Assembly (NCBI GenBank): GCA_937873455.1
Contig: CALMYG010000160.1
Coordinates: 94,895 to 158,894, forward strand
DNA: 64,000 bases
Source: an uncultured Verrucomicrobiota bacterium
Lineage (GTDB): Bacteria; Verrucomicrobiota; Kiritimatiellia; CAIVKH01
Direction of reading: 5' to 3'
The first letter of the stretch is position 1. Each line of letters begins with the position of its first letter. Below the pieces are notes generated by a model. That model worked only from the letters and a program-made list of their open reading frames with translations, did not search any database and was not told the origin of the DNA. Positions 25,867-34,400 of this stretch are shown one piece after another. The position numbers were made by a program, and so were the translations under genes.

Positions 25867-27190
25867 GATTTTCATAACCTCGTGGGATGGTGAACAACAA
25901 GTAGCCAATGGTTCATCGGCAAAACGTATTGCATATCCAGCTTATTCTGGCAAGGATCGCAACGTGCGAGATGTCCTTCTAACACCGTGTGCTGAAACGA
26001 TGGGGACTTGGCCCGTCGAAGGTCGCCGGATCCTGCTGGTGGTGCCCGATCGCACCCGGACCTGCCCGTTGCCCGAGGTGTTTCATGCTGCGCATGCGGC
26101 GCTGGCCCCGCGGGCGGCCTGCGTGGACGTCATGATTGCTCTGGGCACGCATGCGCCGCTGCCGGAGGCGGTCATCCTGCAGCATCTCGGCATTACGCCG
26201 GAGGAGCGGGCGGGGCCGATGCGGGAGGTGAAGTTGCTGAACCATGCCTGGGATGATCCTTGCCAGTTGACCTCGTTGGGGGTCATTCCGGCGGCGGATA
26301 TCGCCGCGTTGTCGAACGATTTGTTCAGCAAGGATGTTGAGGTACGGGTCAACAAGGTGGTGCACGACTACGATCTGCTGGTGGTGCTGGGGCCGGTGTT
26401 TCCGCATGAGGTTGCCGGTTTTAGCGGCGGCAATAAATATTTCTTTCCCGGCATCAGCGGGCCGGAAGTGCTGAATTTCTTTCACTGGCTGGGCGCGGTG
26501 ATCACCAACCCGGCCATCATCGGCTATCCGTATACTCCCGTGCGGGCGGTCATCGACCGTGCGGCATCGATGATTCCGGCGGAACGCAAGGCGCTGTGCA
26601 TGGTGGTGGATGGCAAGAAATTGGCCGGACTGTATGCGGGTGAGGTGGAGGATGCATGGTCGCAGGCGGCCGATCATTCCGCCCGTTTGCATATCCGCGA
26701 AGTCGACCAACCCTTCCACACGGTGTTTGCGGTCTGTCCCCCGATGTACGACGAATTGTGGACGGCGGGCAAGTGCATGTATAAATCCGAACCGGCGGTA
26801 GCCGGCGGAGGCCGGGTGATTATTTACGCACCGCATTTGCGCGAGGTATGCCAAGCCCATGGAGAAACTATTTTCCGGATCGGGTACCACACGCGCGATT
26901 ATTTCATTAAACAATGGGACCGCTTCAAAGACGAGCCTTGGGGCGTGTTGGCTCACTCCACGCATGTGAAGGGAATTGGCTCGTATGAGCACGGCATTGA
27001 GCGCCCGCGCGTAGAGGTGATCCTGGCCTCCCGGATCAGCGAGGCCGATTGCCGCCGCTTGAATCTGGGCTACCGGGATCCCGATACGATCAACCCAAAC
27101 GATTTTAGGGACAGCGGGGATGAAGGTGTCTTGTTTATTCCACGGGCTGGTGAGATTCTGTACCGGGTGAAAACCGGAAAGGAATCATAA
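25865..27190 (+). CDS. LarA-superfamily protein, candidate mannonate/gluconate C2-epimerase
   Basis: A 441-residue protein of the DUF2088/LarA superfamily; LarA itself uses a nickel-pincer nucleotide to racemise lactate. The cofactor-region VVPDRTRT motif is followed by His96 in ALGTHAPL, His181 in PHEVAGFSGG, Lys191 and His207 in NFFHWLG. His181, Lys191 and His207 are spaced 10 and 16 residues apart, the same spacing as His174, Lys184 and His200 of L. plantarum LarA, so the pincer site looks intact. Surrounding sugar-acid genes point to an aldonate substrate. The start is uncertain: ATG 25865 overlaps the divergent SDR start; GTG 25964 and ATG 26000 are alternatives. Cofactor genes larB, larC and larE are not in the window. 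Confidence 0.75.
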   Translation: MIFITSWDGEQQVANGSSAKRIAYPAYSGKDRNVRDVLLTPCAETMGTWPVEGRRILLVVPDRTRTCPLPEVFHAAHAALAPRAACVDVMIALGTHAPLPEAVILQHLGITPEERAGPMREVKLLNHAWDDPCQLTSLGVIPAADIAALSNDLFSKDVEVRVNKVVHDYDLLVVLGPVFPHEVAGFSGGNKYFFPGISGPEVLNFFHWLGAVITNPAIIGYPYTPVRAVIDRAASMIPAERKALCMVVDGKKLAGLYAGEVEDAWSQAADHSARLHIREVDQPFHTVFAVCPPMYDELWTAGKCMYKSEPAVAGGGRVIIYAPHLREVCQAHGETIFRIGYHTRDYFIKQWDRFKDEPWGVLAHSTHVKGIGSYEHGIERPRVEVILASRISEADCRRLNLGYRDPDTINPNDFRDSGDEGVLFIPRAGEILYRVKTGKES

Positions 27191-27191
27191 C

Positions 27192-28082
27192 GTGATGCAT
27201 CGCGTCGGCATGGATTTGGGCGGAACCAAAATTGAGGGCGTCGTTCTTGATCCCGAAGGCAACACGCTGGTCCGAAAACGTGTGCCGACCCGGCAGGAAG
27301 AAGGGTACGAGGCCATTCTCGACCGCATGGCGGGGTTGTACCGGGATGTTCTCGCCGAGGCTGGAAACCCCGCGCACACCTTCGGGATTGGCACCCCCGG
27401 CGCGATTTCACCACGCACCGGCCTGCTGAAAAATTCCAACACCCTTTGCCTCAATAGCAAGCCGATCCATCGCGATCTGGAGGCGAGGGTCGGCCATGCC
27501 GTGCGGATCGAAAACGATGCCAATTGTTTTGCTCTGGCCGAAGCCCTGCAGGGGGCGGGCCGGGCGGGACGTATGGTGTTCGGGGTGATCATGGGTACGG
27601 GTTGCGGGGGCGGGTTGGTGATCGATGGTCATGTCTGGACCGGCGCTCAGGCCATTGGCGGTGAGTGGGGGCATATGTCCATTGACCCGGCCGGCGCACC
27701 CTGTTACTGCGGGCGACGTGGCTGTGTCGAGACATTCATCAGCGGCAGCGGTTTGCAACGTCAATGGCGGGAGCGCCATGGCCAGGCCCGGCTGCTCGCC
27801 GATATAGTCGCCGGCTACCGGGCCGGGGAGGCGGATGCGGCGGCGTTTATGGCGGAGTTTTTCGAGCATTTCGGCCGTGCGCTCGGCAATCTGATCAACA
27901 TGCTTGATCCCGACGTGGTGGTATTGGGCGGAGGCGTATCCAACATCGACGAGTTGTACACCGAAGGAGTGGCGGCGGTGGGAAGGCATATTTTCAGCGA
28001 CAGCATGAACACCCCGATCGTGCGGCATCAGCTTGGCGATTCCGCCGGCGTGATCGGTTCGGCCTTGCTCGGGGTGGACTAG
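27192..28082 (+). CDS. ROK family sugar kinase
   Basis: A 296-residue kinase: N-terminal phosphate loop GMDLGGTKIEG, catalytic Asp in ENDANCFALAE, GTGCGGGLV, and the ROK zinc motif CYCGRRGCVETF. No DNA-binding domain, so it is an enzyme rather than a regulator. Fructokinase, mannokinase and glucokinase activities all occur in this subgroup; the next gene is mannose-6-phosphate isomerase, favouring a mannose or fructose role. It follows the LarA-like gene with a 1-bp gap. Confidence 0.88.
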   Translation: MMHRVGMDLGGTKIEGVVLDPEGNTLVRKRVPTRQEEGYEAILDRMAGLYRDVLAEAGNPAHTFGIGTPGAISPRTGLLKNSNTLCLNSKPIHRDLEARVGHAVRIENDANCFALAEALQGAGRAGRMVFGVIMGTGCGGGLVIDGHVWTGAQAIGGEWGHMSIDPAGAPCYCGRRGCVETFISGSGLQRQWRERHGQARLLADIVAGYRAGEADAAAFMAEFFEHFGRALGNLINMLDPDVVVLGGGVSNIDELYTEGVAAVGRHIFSDSMNTPIVRHQLGDSAGVIGSALLGVD

Positions 28083-28132
28083 ATTGATTTGGTTATGGCC
28101 GGAATAAGGTTAATATTTGGAAAGAGAGCAAG

Positions 28133-29110
28133 ATGATGAACATGTATCCTGTAAAATTATCGCCGGTTTACAAAGACTACCTGTGGGGTGGCGACCGCAT
28201 TCCCCGGGTCTTCAAGCGCGAGCATGCGCCGGGTGGCTTGATTGCCGAATCGTGGGAGGTATCCGATCGATCCGACGGCATGGGGGTGGTGACCAACGGT
28301 GCGCTGGCGGGAAAATCCTTCGCGGACCTGATACAACTCTGGGGGCGCAACCTGCTGGGAGCGCGGGTGGCGGGCGACCGTTTTCCGCTTCTGATCAAGC
28401 TGATTGACGCCCGTGAGCGATTGAGCGTGCAGGTGCATCCCAACGACGAAACGGCGGCGAAGTATGGCGGCGAAGCCAAGACCGAATGCTGGTACATCCT
28501 CGAGGCGGATTCCGGGGCCGGCGTGTATGCCGGGTTCAAGCCGGGTGTTGATGCCGCGGCCTACGCAGCGGCGGTTGCGCAGGGCGCCACGGGAAATCTG
28601 CTCAACCACATACCGGTTCAAGCGGGCGACGCCGTATTTATTCCCGGCGGACTCGTTCACGCCATTGATGCCGGTTGTCTGATTCTGGAAGTGCAGCAAA
28701 ATTCCAATACCACCTATCGCATTGATGACTGGGGCAGGGTGGGGGCGGATGGCCAGCCGCGTGCATTGCATGTTCAACAGGCCGCTCAAGTTATTCGCTG
28801 GGACATCACCGGCGATCCCCGGGTCACGCCGCGCGCATTGTCCGATGGTTCGGGCAATCTCCGGCATCGCCTGGTCGAGTCGCCGTTCTTTCTTCTCGAT
28901 AGAATCGACCTTCAGCGACCACAACAGATCGATGGTCGGGACGAAAGTTTTATCGCGTTGTTTATTGCTTCCGGTACGGCATGTCTGGAATGGCCGGGCG
29001 GCCATGAAATATTGGTCTCCGGATCATCCTGCCTGGTTCCGGCGGCCCTGCGCGGTGCGCTGGTAACGTCATCAGATCGAGCGGTGATGCTGCACGTGAC
29101 CGTTCCGTGA
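28133..29110 (+). CDS. manA: Class I-type mannose-6-phosphate isomerase
   Basis: A 325-residue cupin isomerase that interconverts mannose 6-phosphate and fructose 6-phosphate. Zinc ligands appear in SVQVHPNDE (Gln, His), KTECWYIL (Glu) and GLVHAID (His); the entry block KDYLWGGDRIP is typical. AAGAGAGCAAG precedes the start, and ATG 28133, 28136 or 28142 could be used. The downstream neighbour is convergent. Confidence 0.92.
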   Translation: MMNMYPVKLSPVYKDYLWGGDRIPRVFKREHAPGGLIAESWEVSDRSDGMGVVTNGALAGKSFADLIQLWGRNLLGARVAGDRFPLLIKLIDARERLSVQVHPNDETAAKYGGEAKTECWYILEADSGAGVYAGFKPGVDAAAYAAAVAQGATGNLLNHIPVQAGDAVFIPGGLVHAIDAGCLILEVQQNSNTTYRIDDWGRVGADGQPRALHVQQAAQVIRWDITGDPRVTPRALSDGSGNLRHRLVESPFFLLDRIDLQRPQQIDGRDESFIALFIASGTACLEWPGGHEILVSGSSCLVPAALRGALVTSSDRAVMLHVTVP

Positions 29111-29142
29111 CGTACATCCTGCTTCGAGCGGAGCACCTGCTT

Positions 29143-31476
29143 TTACCGCAGCAATCCGGTCATGATTCTCGAAAATGCCGGCCATCCGATTAATGGGAAG
29201 TCGAAGTCCTGGCGGTAATAATAGGTGCCTTGGTAATACCCCCAGTCAAGACCGCGTACCGGATACGATTTGGATTGCACCAGAATGAACGCATTGGGAA
29301 TGCCGCCGATGTAAGGGGCATCGGGTACGCCGCGCGGAACGTCTCGCAGGCCGATCGCCTGCCAATTGGGTGGTCCGGCTGGCGCGGTCCGCCAACCCCC
29401 GTCCACCGTTCGGCTGCACCAGGTTCCGGGGCCGGTGCCCGCGAGTCCCTCATGGGTGCGCACACCTGCTTGCACCCACGGTTCGCCGCGCACCATCTCA
29501 ACCTGAGCGGCCAATTGTTGTAATCCGTTGGTTAACTCCAGCCCGGCCGCGAACAGGTTGTAAGGATGATCACCGGACAATACCAATTGGTTGTTCAGCC
29601 ATAGCCGTCCGCGTCCGTTTACGTTAAGCCCGACAATCGCCCGGTTTGGTTCTTCGTAAAACCATTCCAGCAGGCGGGCCTGCTCGCGAGCCGTCTCCCC
29701 GTGATGCCCGTCACGGTATGGTTGGTAGTGCGCGTTTCCTATCGACTCGCCCCCCAGGCGCCGGTATTCGAGATGCCGCAGTTGCCACACTCCGTTTTCT
29801 TCCGCGTCGGGATAACGCTCCTGGTATTCTTCCACCAGGCGCATCGCGCCATGAAAATCATTGGCCCTTTCCAGCTCGATGAGCTGGAGGAGGGTGGTCG
29901 GCCGATTGTGAGGATGCTCGACCGCGCGGCGAGCGGCTCGATCCGATCCGACCGGGGTAACGCCGGTCGGCCGTTCGAGGTAGAAGTAGGCTACGCTTTG
30001 GAACCATCCATTCACCGGCAGCCCGGTGTGTTCGTCGTTCATGCGCTCAAAGTCCATTTGGAAGAAGCTGTTGAAAGACACCGGGTCGGGGTGCTGATGA
30101 CGGAATTGCGCAACGCGGAAGGGGGCCCGGTCAAAACTCGCGTTCAACGCCCCGAAGACCGATCCGCGATAATACCAACCGCCATTAAAATAATCCTCCA
30201 GCCCGGTGCCCAGCCAAACCGGGTTCGGATTGCCGTCCACCCACATCCGTTCATCGCCTTCGAGTATCCACCAGGATTGATCGGTTCCGGTGATTCCGAG
30301 AAAACATCCCAGGAATTTGCCGCGGCCGTTCACGCGGGTGATGAGATGCGGTTGTCCGCCGCCCGGGCCGGAGCGCCGGAATTCGCCATGCAGATAGCCT
30401 GCTCCAGGCAATCGTTCGTCAACATGTTCGGAATGAAATCGCACGGTGATCGCTCGATCCGCGGCATTCTCGACTTCGATGCGAATCGAATCGGCGAAGG
30501 GCATCGGCAGTCGGCTGGAAAAGCCGCCTTCTCCGCTGGTGAACCACCAGGAGCCGTAGGCGCGTTTTCGCCAGCCGTTGGCAAAGAAGTCACCGAGCGG
30601 AGCCTCAATGCTTGGCGCAGTCTGCCCGTCATAATAAACCCGCAACACCGTGTCCTGAAGAAGGAATTCCTGGTCGAGGCGCGTCCACGCCTCCGCGTTG
30701 GCCGGCTCCACGAGCAGGTTCCATGCGGTGACGGTACCAACACCCGATTTCGAAAAAACATCGGCGCGCTGACCGGGGTCGATGACCGCGCTTACCGCCT
30801 CCGGCGGCAGGATAACCTCATGGGATTCAATCGCCTCGGTCCAAGCCTTGCCAACTTCGCCGGCCGCCGTAAGTTGTTCCGGCGTCAGTACGCGCGGATA
30901 ACTTTCCACCTCGGCGCCGGAAGGAAACGTTTCGGCGGCGATTTGGAAGAATATGCGGCGGGGTCCCCAGAAGGGATGAACATTGGGCTCCCGGGTTTCA
31001 ATCCGGATCGAACGCTGGTAGGTGATCGGTATATAGCTGTAATAACACATGTTGACGTATTGGGCCAACGGCGGAACCCAGGGTTGTTTTTCACCGAACA
31101 AGGTGTCGATGGCGCTATCGATGCGCGGTTGTTTTTCGCCGTCGATGTAGATCCGCACCGGGTGCCCGGGGTCGGTTCCGGTCATCCAGAACCGGCGGAT
31201 GCAGCCGGGGCCCTTGAGGTCGACCAGGGTGACCCATCCCGGTTCGGAACCTTTCCCGGCAAAATTGTTGAAGTCGTTATTGCCTCCGGTGCGGTCATAA
31301 GAAGCATACATGCGGATGTTGCGACCATCCAAAACCGGCAAATGGTTGTAGTCCGCCAACTCCCGCAGGCAATCTTCCCAGGATATCCGTTCTCCCGACG
31401 GTGAGCCGCGGCCGCACCCGTGGCCGAACGTGCAGAGCATGGTGAGTAACGTCAGTCGCCAAAAAACATGTTTCAT
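29143..31476 (-). CDS. DUF2961 (GH172-type) lipoprotein
   Basis: A 777-residue protein of the DUF2961 family, now linked to GH172 glycosidases (alpha-D-fructofuranose/arabinofuranose-active). The N-terminus has a hydrophobic segment ending in GHGC at Cys21, an imperfect lipobox, so it is probably a lipoprotein. Family blocks: MYASYDRTGGNNDF, CIRRFWMTGTDPG, and the acidic active-site segments WWILEGDERMWVDG and GTGLEDYFNGGW, which supply the two Glu residues expected for catalysis. The C-terminal third is a separate jelly-roll-like region. ATG 31476 has a GAGG upstream. Confidence 0.85.
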   Translation of the reverse strand: MKHVFWRLTLLTMLCTFGHGCGRGSPSGERISWEDCLRELADYNHLPVLDGRNIRMYASYDRTGGNNDFNNFAGKGSEPGWVTLVDLKGPGCIRRFWMTGTDPGHPVRIYIDGEKQPRIDSAIDTLFGEKQPWVPPLAQYVNMCYYSYIPITYQRSIRIETREPNVHPFWGPRRIFFQIAAETFPSGAEVESYPRVLTPEQLTAAGEVGKAWTEAIESHEVILPPEAVSAVIDPGQRADVFSKSGVGTVTAWNLLVEPANAEAWTRLDQEFLLQDTVLRVYYDGQTAPSIEAPLGDFFANGWRKRAYGSWWFTSGEGGFSSRLPMPFADSIRIEVENAADRAITVRFHSEHVDERLPGAGYLHGEFRRSGPGGGQPHLITRVNGRGKFLGCFLGITGTDQSWWILEGDERMWVDGNPNPVWLGTGLEDYFNGGWYYRGSVFGALNASFDRAPFRVAQFRHQHPDPVSFNSFFQMDFERMNDEHTGLPVNGWFQSVAYFYLERPTGVTPVGSDRAARRAVEHPHNRPTTLLQLIELERANDFHGAMRLVEEYQERYPDAEENGVWQLRHLEYRRLGGESIGNAHYQPYRDGHHGETAREQARLLEWFYEEPNRAIVGLNVNGRGRLWLNNQLVLSGDHPYNLFAAGLELTNGLQQLAAQVEMVRGEPWVQAGVRTHEGLAGTGPGTWCSRTVDGGWRTAPAGPPNWQAIGLRDVPRGVPDAPYIGGIPNAFILVQSKSYPVRGLDWGYYQGTYYYRQDFDFPLIGWPAFSRIMTGLLR

Positions 31477-31496
31477 AGGCTTAAACCTCGGGGACA

Positions 31497-32216
31497 TTAT
31501 GGCTTATTATCTTCGGCGAGAAAAGCGGAAGTGGCTTCCAGCCCTTCGGGGGTTCCCATATCGAGCAGCGGACCGGCAACGCGGAGTGCATACAAACGTT
31601 GTTGGGCAGCCAGCGCGGGAAATAATTCTTTCTCCATGGATACCGCGTGTTTGTCCGTCATATCCGCGAAGAGGGATCTGTCCAGGTAATAAATACCGCC
31701 ATTCACCCACCCGCGATTCTGTTCGGCCTTTTCCCGGAACGCCACGACGCGATCTCCGGCGCCGAGGTCAAGGGTCCCATATTGCCCGCGCTCGGTCATT
31801 TCCACGGCGGCAATGATGGCACGGGCTTCGGGAGCTTCGCGACGACGCGTGGCGATCTCCTGGATCCCTGCATGGGGCAACAGGCTATCGCCGTTTAGGA
31901 CCATGATCCAGCCGCTTGATGGAACGTAGGGAAGGGCATGCTTGATTCCGCCGGCGGTGCCAAGCGGGGCCGGCTCAACCGAGACGGATATCACGACATC
32001 GGCGATTCCATGCCGTTCGGACCATTCCTTGATCTGGCCGGCGCGGTATCCGGCGGCGATGTGGATGCGGGAGATGCCCTGGTCACGCAACCGCTCGACC
32101 ATGTGTTCAATGAAAGGTTTTCCGCAAACTGGAACCAGGGCCTTGGGGCGGTCGGCGTAAAGCGCGCGCAGGCGGGTGCCGAGCCCGCCGGCCAAAATGC
32201 ACACGGTATCGATCAC
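31497..32216 (-). CDS. Sugar-1-phosphate nucleotidyltransferase (HddC-like, second copy)
   Basis: A 239-residue nucleotidyltransferase with CILAGGLGTRLR at the N-terminus, the Lys-containing RPKALVPVCGKPF and metal-binding VLNGDSLL. Related to the enzyme at 6552-7256 but clearly diverged. It is the last gene of the second heptose/deoxysugar operon, with a 4-bp overlap to the glycosyltransferase upstream. Together with the GHMP kinase here it would give a second nucleotide-activated sugar. Nucleotide specificity unknown. Confidence 0.82.
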   Translation of the reverse strand: MIDTVCILAGGLGTRLRALYADRPKALVPVCGKPFIEHMVERLRDQGISRIHIAAGYRAGQIKEWSERHGIADVVISVSVEPAPLGTAGGIKHALPYVPSSGWIMVLNGDSLLPHAGIQEIATRRREAPEARAIIAAVEMTERGQYGTLDLGAGDRVVAFREKAEQNRGWVNGGIYYLDRSLFADMTDKHAVSMEKELFPALAAQQRLYALRVAGPLLDMGTPEGLEATSAFLAEDNKP

Positions 32217-33421
32217 GATCGCGATTCTCCGGCGGCGAATGTAACCAAGGCGTCGACGGTGCGCTTAATCACCGATGACATGCTGAACAATTCCCGCGCG
32301 TCGGTCAGCGCGGCATCACCCATTTGCCGGCGCAACGACCGATCATCCAGCATGCGACGGAATTTGTCGTCAAATTCTTCCCCGCATACCGGGTCAAACA
32401 GAAAGCCGTTATGGTTTTCCCGTACCGCCTCGCTAATACCGCCGAGCCGCGCGGCGAGAATGGGCAGGCCGCATGCCATCGCATGGACCAGGGCCCCGGT
32501 CATGTGAAAATTGTCGGATTCGTGGCCAACCCGCATGACCAACCCGATGTCGCCGGCATTAAGCGCACGGTTAACATCGCCTCTCCCGGGCAACCAACCG
32601 GTCAGTTTTACCGAGGCCTGCAACCCCAACTCCTCGACCAAGGCCTTTAACCTCGGCATGTCCGGTCCGTCACCGACCAACAGGTATTTGACGTGGGGAT
32701 GGGTTTTGAGGATACGGGCCATGGCGACGAGGATCCGGTCATTCCCTTTGTTGGGATGCAGAATGCCATGATGGACGAGCACCACGTCATGGTCGGTGTA
32801 GCCGAATTCCTTGCGACACGCCGTTTTGTCCGTGGGGTAGAAGACGGTCTCATCGCACGGATCGTAGATGGGCAGGACACGTGTCGGATCAATGCCCTGG
32901 GTGGCCAGATAGTCGCGGGTTGTTTTGGCGCGGGTAATGATGAGCGCCGCTTTTTTCCATGCGTTGATGTCGAATTGTCGAATCCAGCGGGCGAGGGGAC
33001 GAAGCACGGCATGGGGGGCGAGGTAGATATCGACAAAAAAATCGGCCACGGTTACCGCCACCCGCGGTCCAACCCAACGCTGGGCGGCATAGACGGTAAA
33101 CGGGATGGTTTCGTCAATATAGACCGCCTGAATACCCAGTGATCGGGTTTTTCTGGCCAGCCAGGGCAGGGCGAGGATCCATACCAGGGTCTTGAACATT
33201 TTATCCGCATTGGACGTGCGTCGGACATGAAAAGGCAATTCGTGGATGGTGACGCAGTTGCGGATGCGTTCCGGGATCGGACGGTCGCTCTTCATCCCGA
33301 AATAATGGATGTCGACGTTTTCCGCGAGCGCCTCCAGAAGATCGGGCAAGGCGTGAAACAGCTCGGTATGTTCGGCGGCGCCATACCGGAACCAGAAGGC
33401 AATCGTGGGACGTTTATTCAT
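32213..33421 (-). CDS. Family 4-type glycosyltransferase
   Basis: A 402-residue GT-B glycosyltransferase. The C-terminal domain carries VLVHHGILHPNKGNDRIL, the VKYLLVGDGPDMPRL strand-helix, and an EX7E-like region (HAMACGLPILAARLGGISEAV). ATG 33421 is chosen because it overlaps the kinase stop by 8 bp; the frame runs further up but inside the kinase gene and without similarity. It likely transfers the sugar activated by its neighbours to a surface polysaccharide on the cytoplasmic side. Confidence 0.85.
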   Translation of the reverse strand: MNKRPTIAFWFRYGAAEHTELFHALPDLLEALAENVDIHYFGMKSDRPIPERIRNCVTIHELPFHVRRTSNADKMFKTLVWILALPWLARKTRSLGIQAVYIDETIPFTVYAAQRWVGPRVAVTVADFFVDIYLAPHAVLRPLARWIRQFDINAWKKAALIITRAKTTRDYLATQGIDPTRVLPIYDPCDETVFYPTDKTACRKEFGYTDHDVVLVHHGILHPNKGNDRILVAMARILKTHPHVKYLLVGDGPDMPRLKALVEELGLQASVKLTGWLPGRGDVNRALNAGDIGLVMRVGHESDNFHMTGALVHAMACGLPILAARLGGISEAVRENHNGFLFDPVCGEEFDDKFRRMLDDRSLRRQMGDAALTDARELFSMSSVIKRTVDALVTFAAGESRS

Positions 33422-34400
33422 CGCTCTTAAAAATAATTCGGCTGCCTTCATTGCTGAATCCGAAGTGAACCTCGCGCAGGTCGTGCAAGGCGTCGCGGAG
33501 GGCCGGCTGAACCGACGGTTCGGCATAGAGGCACAAAAACCCGCGTCCTCCTGCGCCGAGCAGTTTTCCGCCGCGCGCCCCAACCGTCCGCGCGGTCTCG
33601 TAGGCCTGATCGATTTGGCGGTTGCTGATGCCGGTGGCCAATGATCGCTTCAACCGCCAGGCTTCATCCAGCAAGTCTCCGAATGCCGCCAATGAACCGG
33701 CGCCGCTTAGAATGCGCTCGCCTTCATCAACCATGGCGCGCATGGCATGAAGGGTGGCCTCATTCGCGTCGGCTCGCTTTTTCTGATCCTGAAGGATTTG
33801 CTCCGCGGAGCTTTCGGTCCCGAGATAAAACAGGGTCAGGTTATTTTCCAGTTCCGCGCGTCGTTCCGGAGTCAAGGAGATCGTGGTAACCCGCACCGAA
33901 CCGTCCTGCTCGAAGTCAAACCGCCTGAATCCCCCGAATGCGGCTTCGTATTGATCCTGCCACCCGCCCGCGTCGCCCACGCGCACCCGCTCGATGTGAA
34001 TGGCCTGGCGCGCCAATTCCTCGGCGGTGATTGAGCGCCCGAGGTAGCCATGCAGGGCATGCAGCAGGCCCACGGTAAACGAAGAGGAGGAGCCGAGTCC
34101 GGTTTGTCCGGGTAGATCGGCGACGTGCGAGATTTCCACGCCTTCCCGTTGATCAAGATGCAGGAGTGTTTCACGAATCAGCGGATGTTGAAACTCCTCC
34201 GGGGACAGCACCGATTCGGTGCGCGAGTAACTGGCCCGGAACCGGTGTTTAAAGAAGGACGTGAGCTGATGCACCGAAATGTAGCAGTATTTGTTGATGG
34301 TCGTGGCGAGGACGGCTCCGCCATGATGTTCAAAATAGCCGGGGAAGTCGGTCCCCCCGCCAAAGAAACTGATTCGAAAAGGTGTTCGCGCGATAATCAT
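33414..34400 (-). CDS. GHMP kinase, heptose kinase-like (second copy)
   Basis: A 328-residue GHMP kinase with RTPFRISFFGGGTDFPGYF, phosphate loop QTGLGSSSSFTVGLLHAL, and a C-terminal LLGAGGRGFLCLYA. Like the kinase at 5520-6548 it resembles D-glycero-D-manno-heptose 7-phosphate kinase. This operon has no GmhA- or GmhB-like genes, so it would depend on the first operon for these steps or act on a different sugar. Overlaps both neighbours by 4-8 bp. Confidence 0.82.
   Translation of the reverse strand: MIIARTPFRISFFGGGTDFPGYFEHHGGAVLATTINKYCYISVHQLTSFFKHRFRASYSRTESVLSPEEFQHPLIRETLLHLDQREGVEISHVADLPGQTGLGSSSSFTVGLLHALHGYLGRSITAEELARQAIHIERVRVGDAGGWQDQYEAAFGGFRRFDFEQDGSVRVTTISLTPERRAELENNLTLFYLGTESSAEQILQDQKKRADANEATLHAMRAMVDEGERILSGAGSLAAFGDLLDEAWRLKRSLATGISNRQIDQAYETARTVGARGGKLLGAGGRGFLCLYAEPSVQPALRDALHDLREVHFGFSNEGSRIIFKSDE

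Noticed and set aside
29701..31404. 567-codon open frame on the plus strand
   Set aside because: It is antisense to the DUF2961 gene, which has clear family motifs and a signal sequence; the frame has no recognisable domain.
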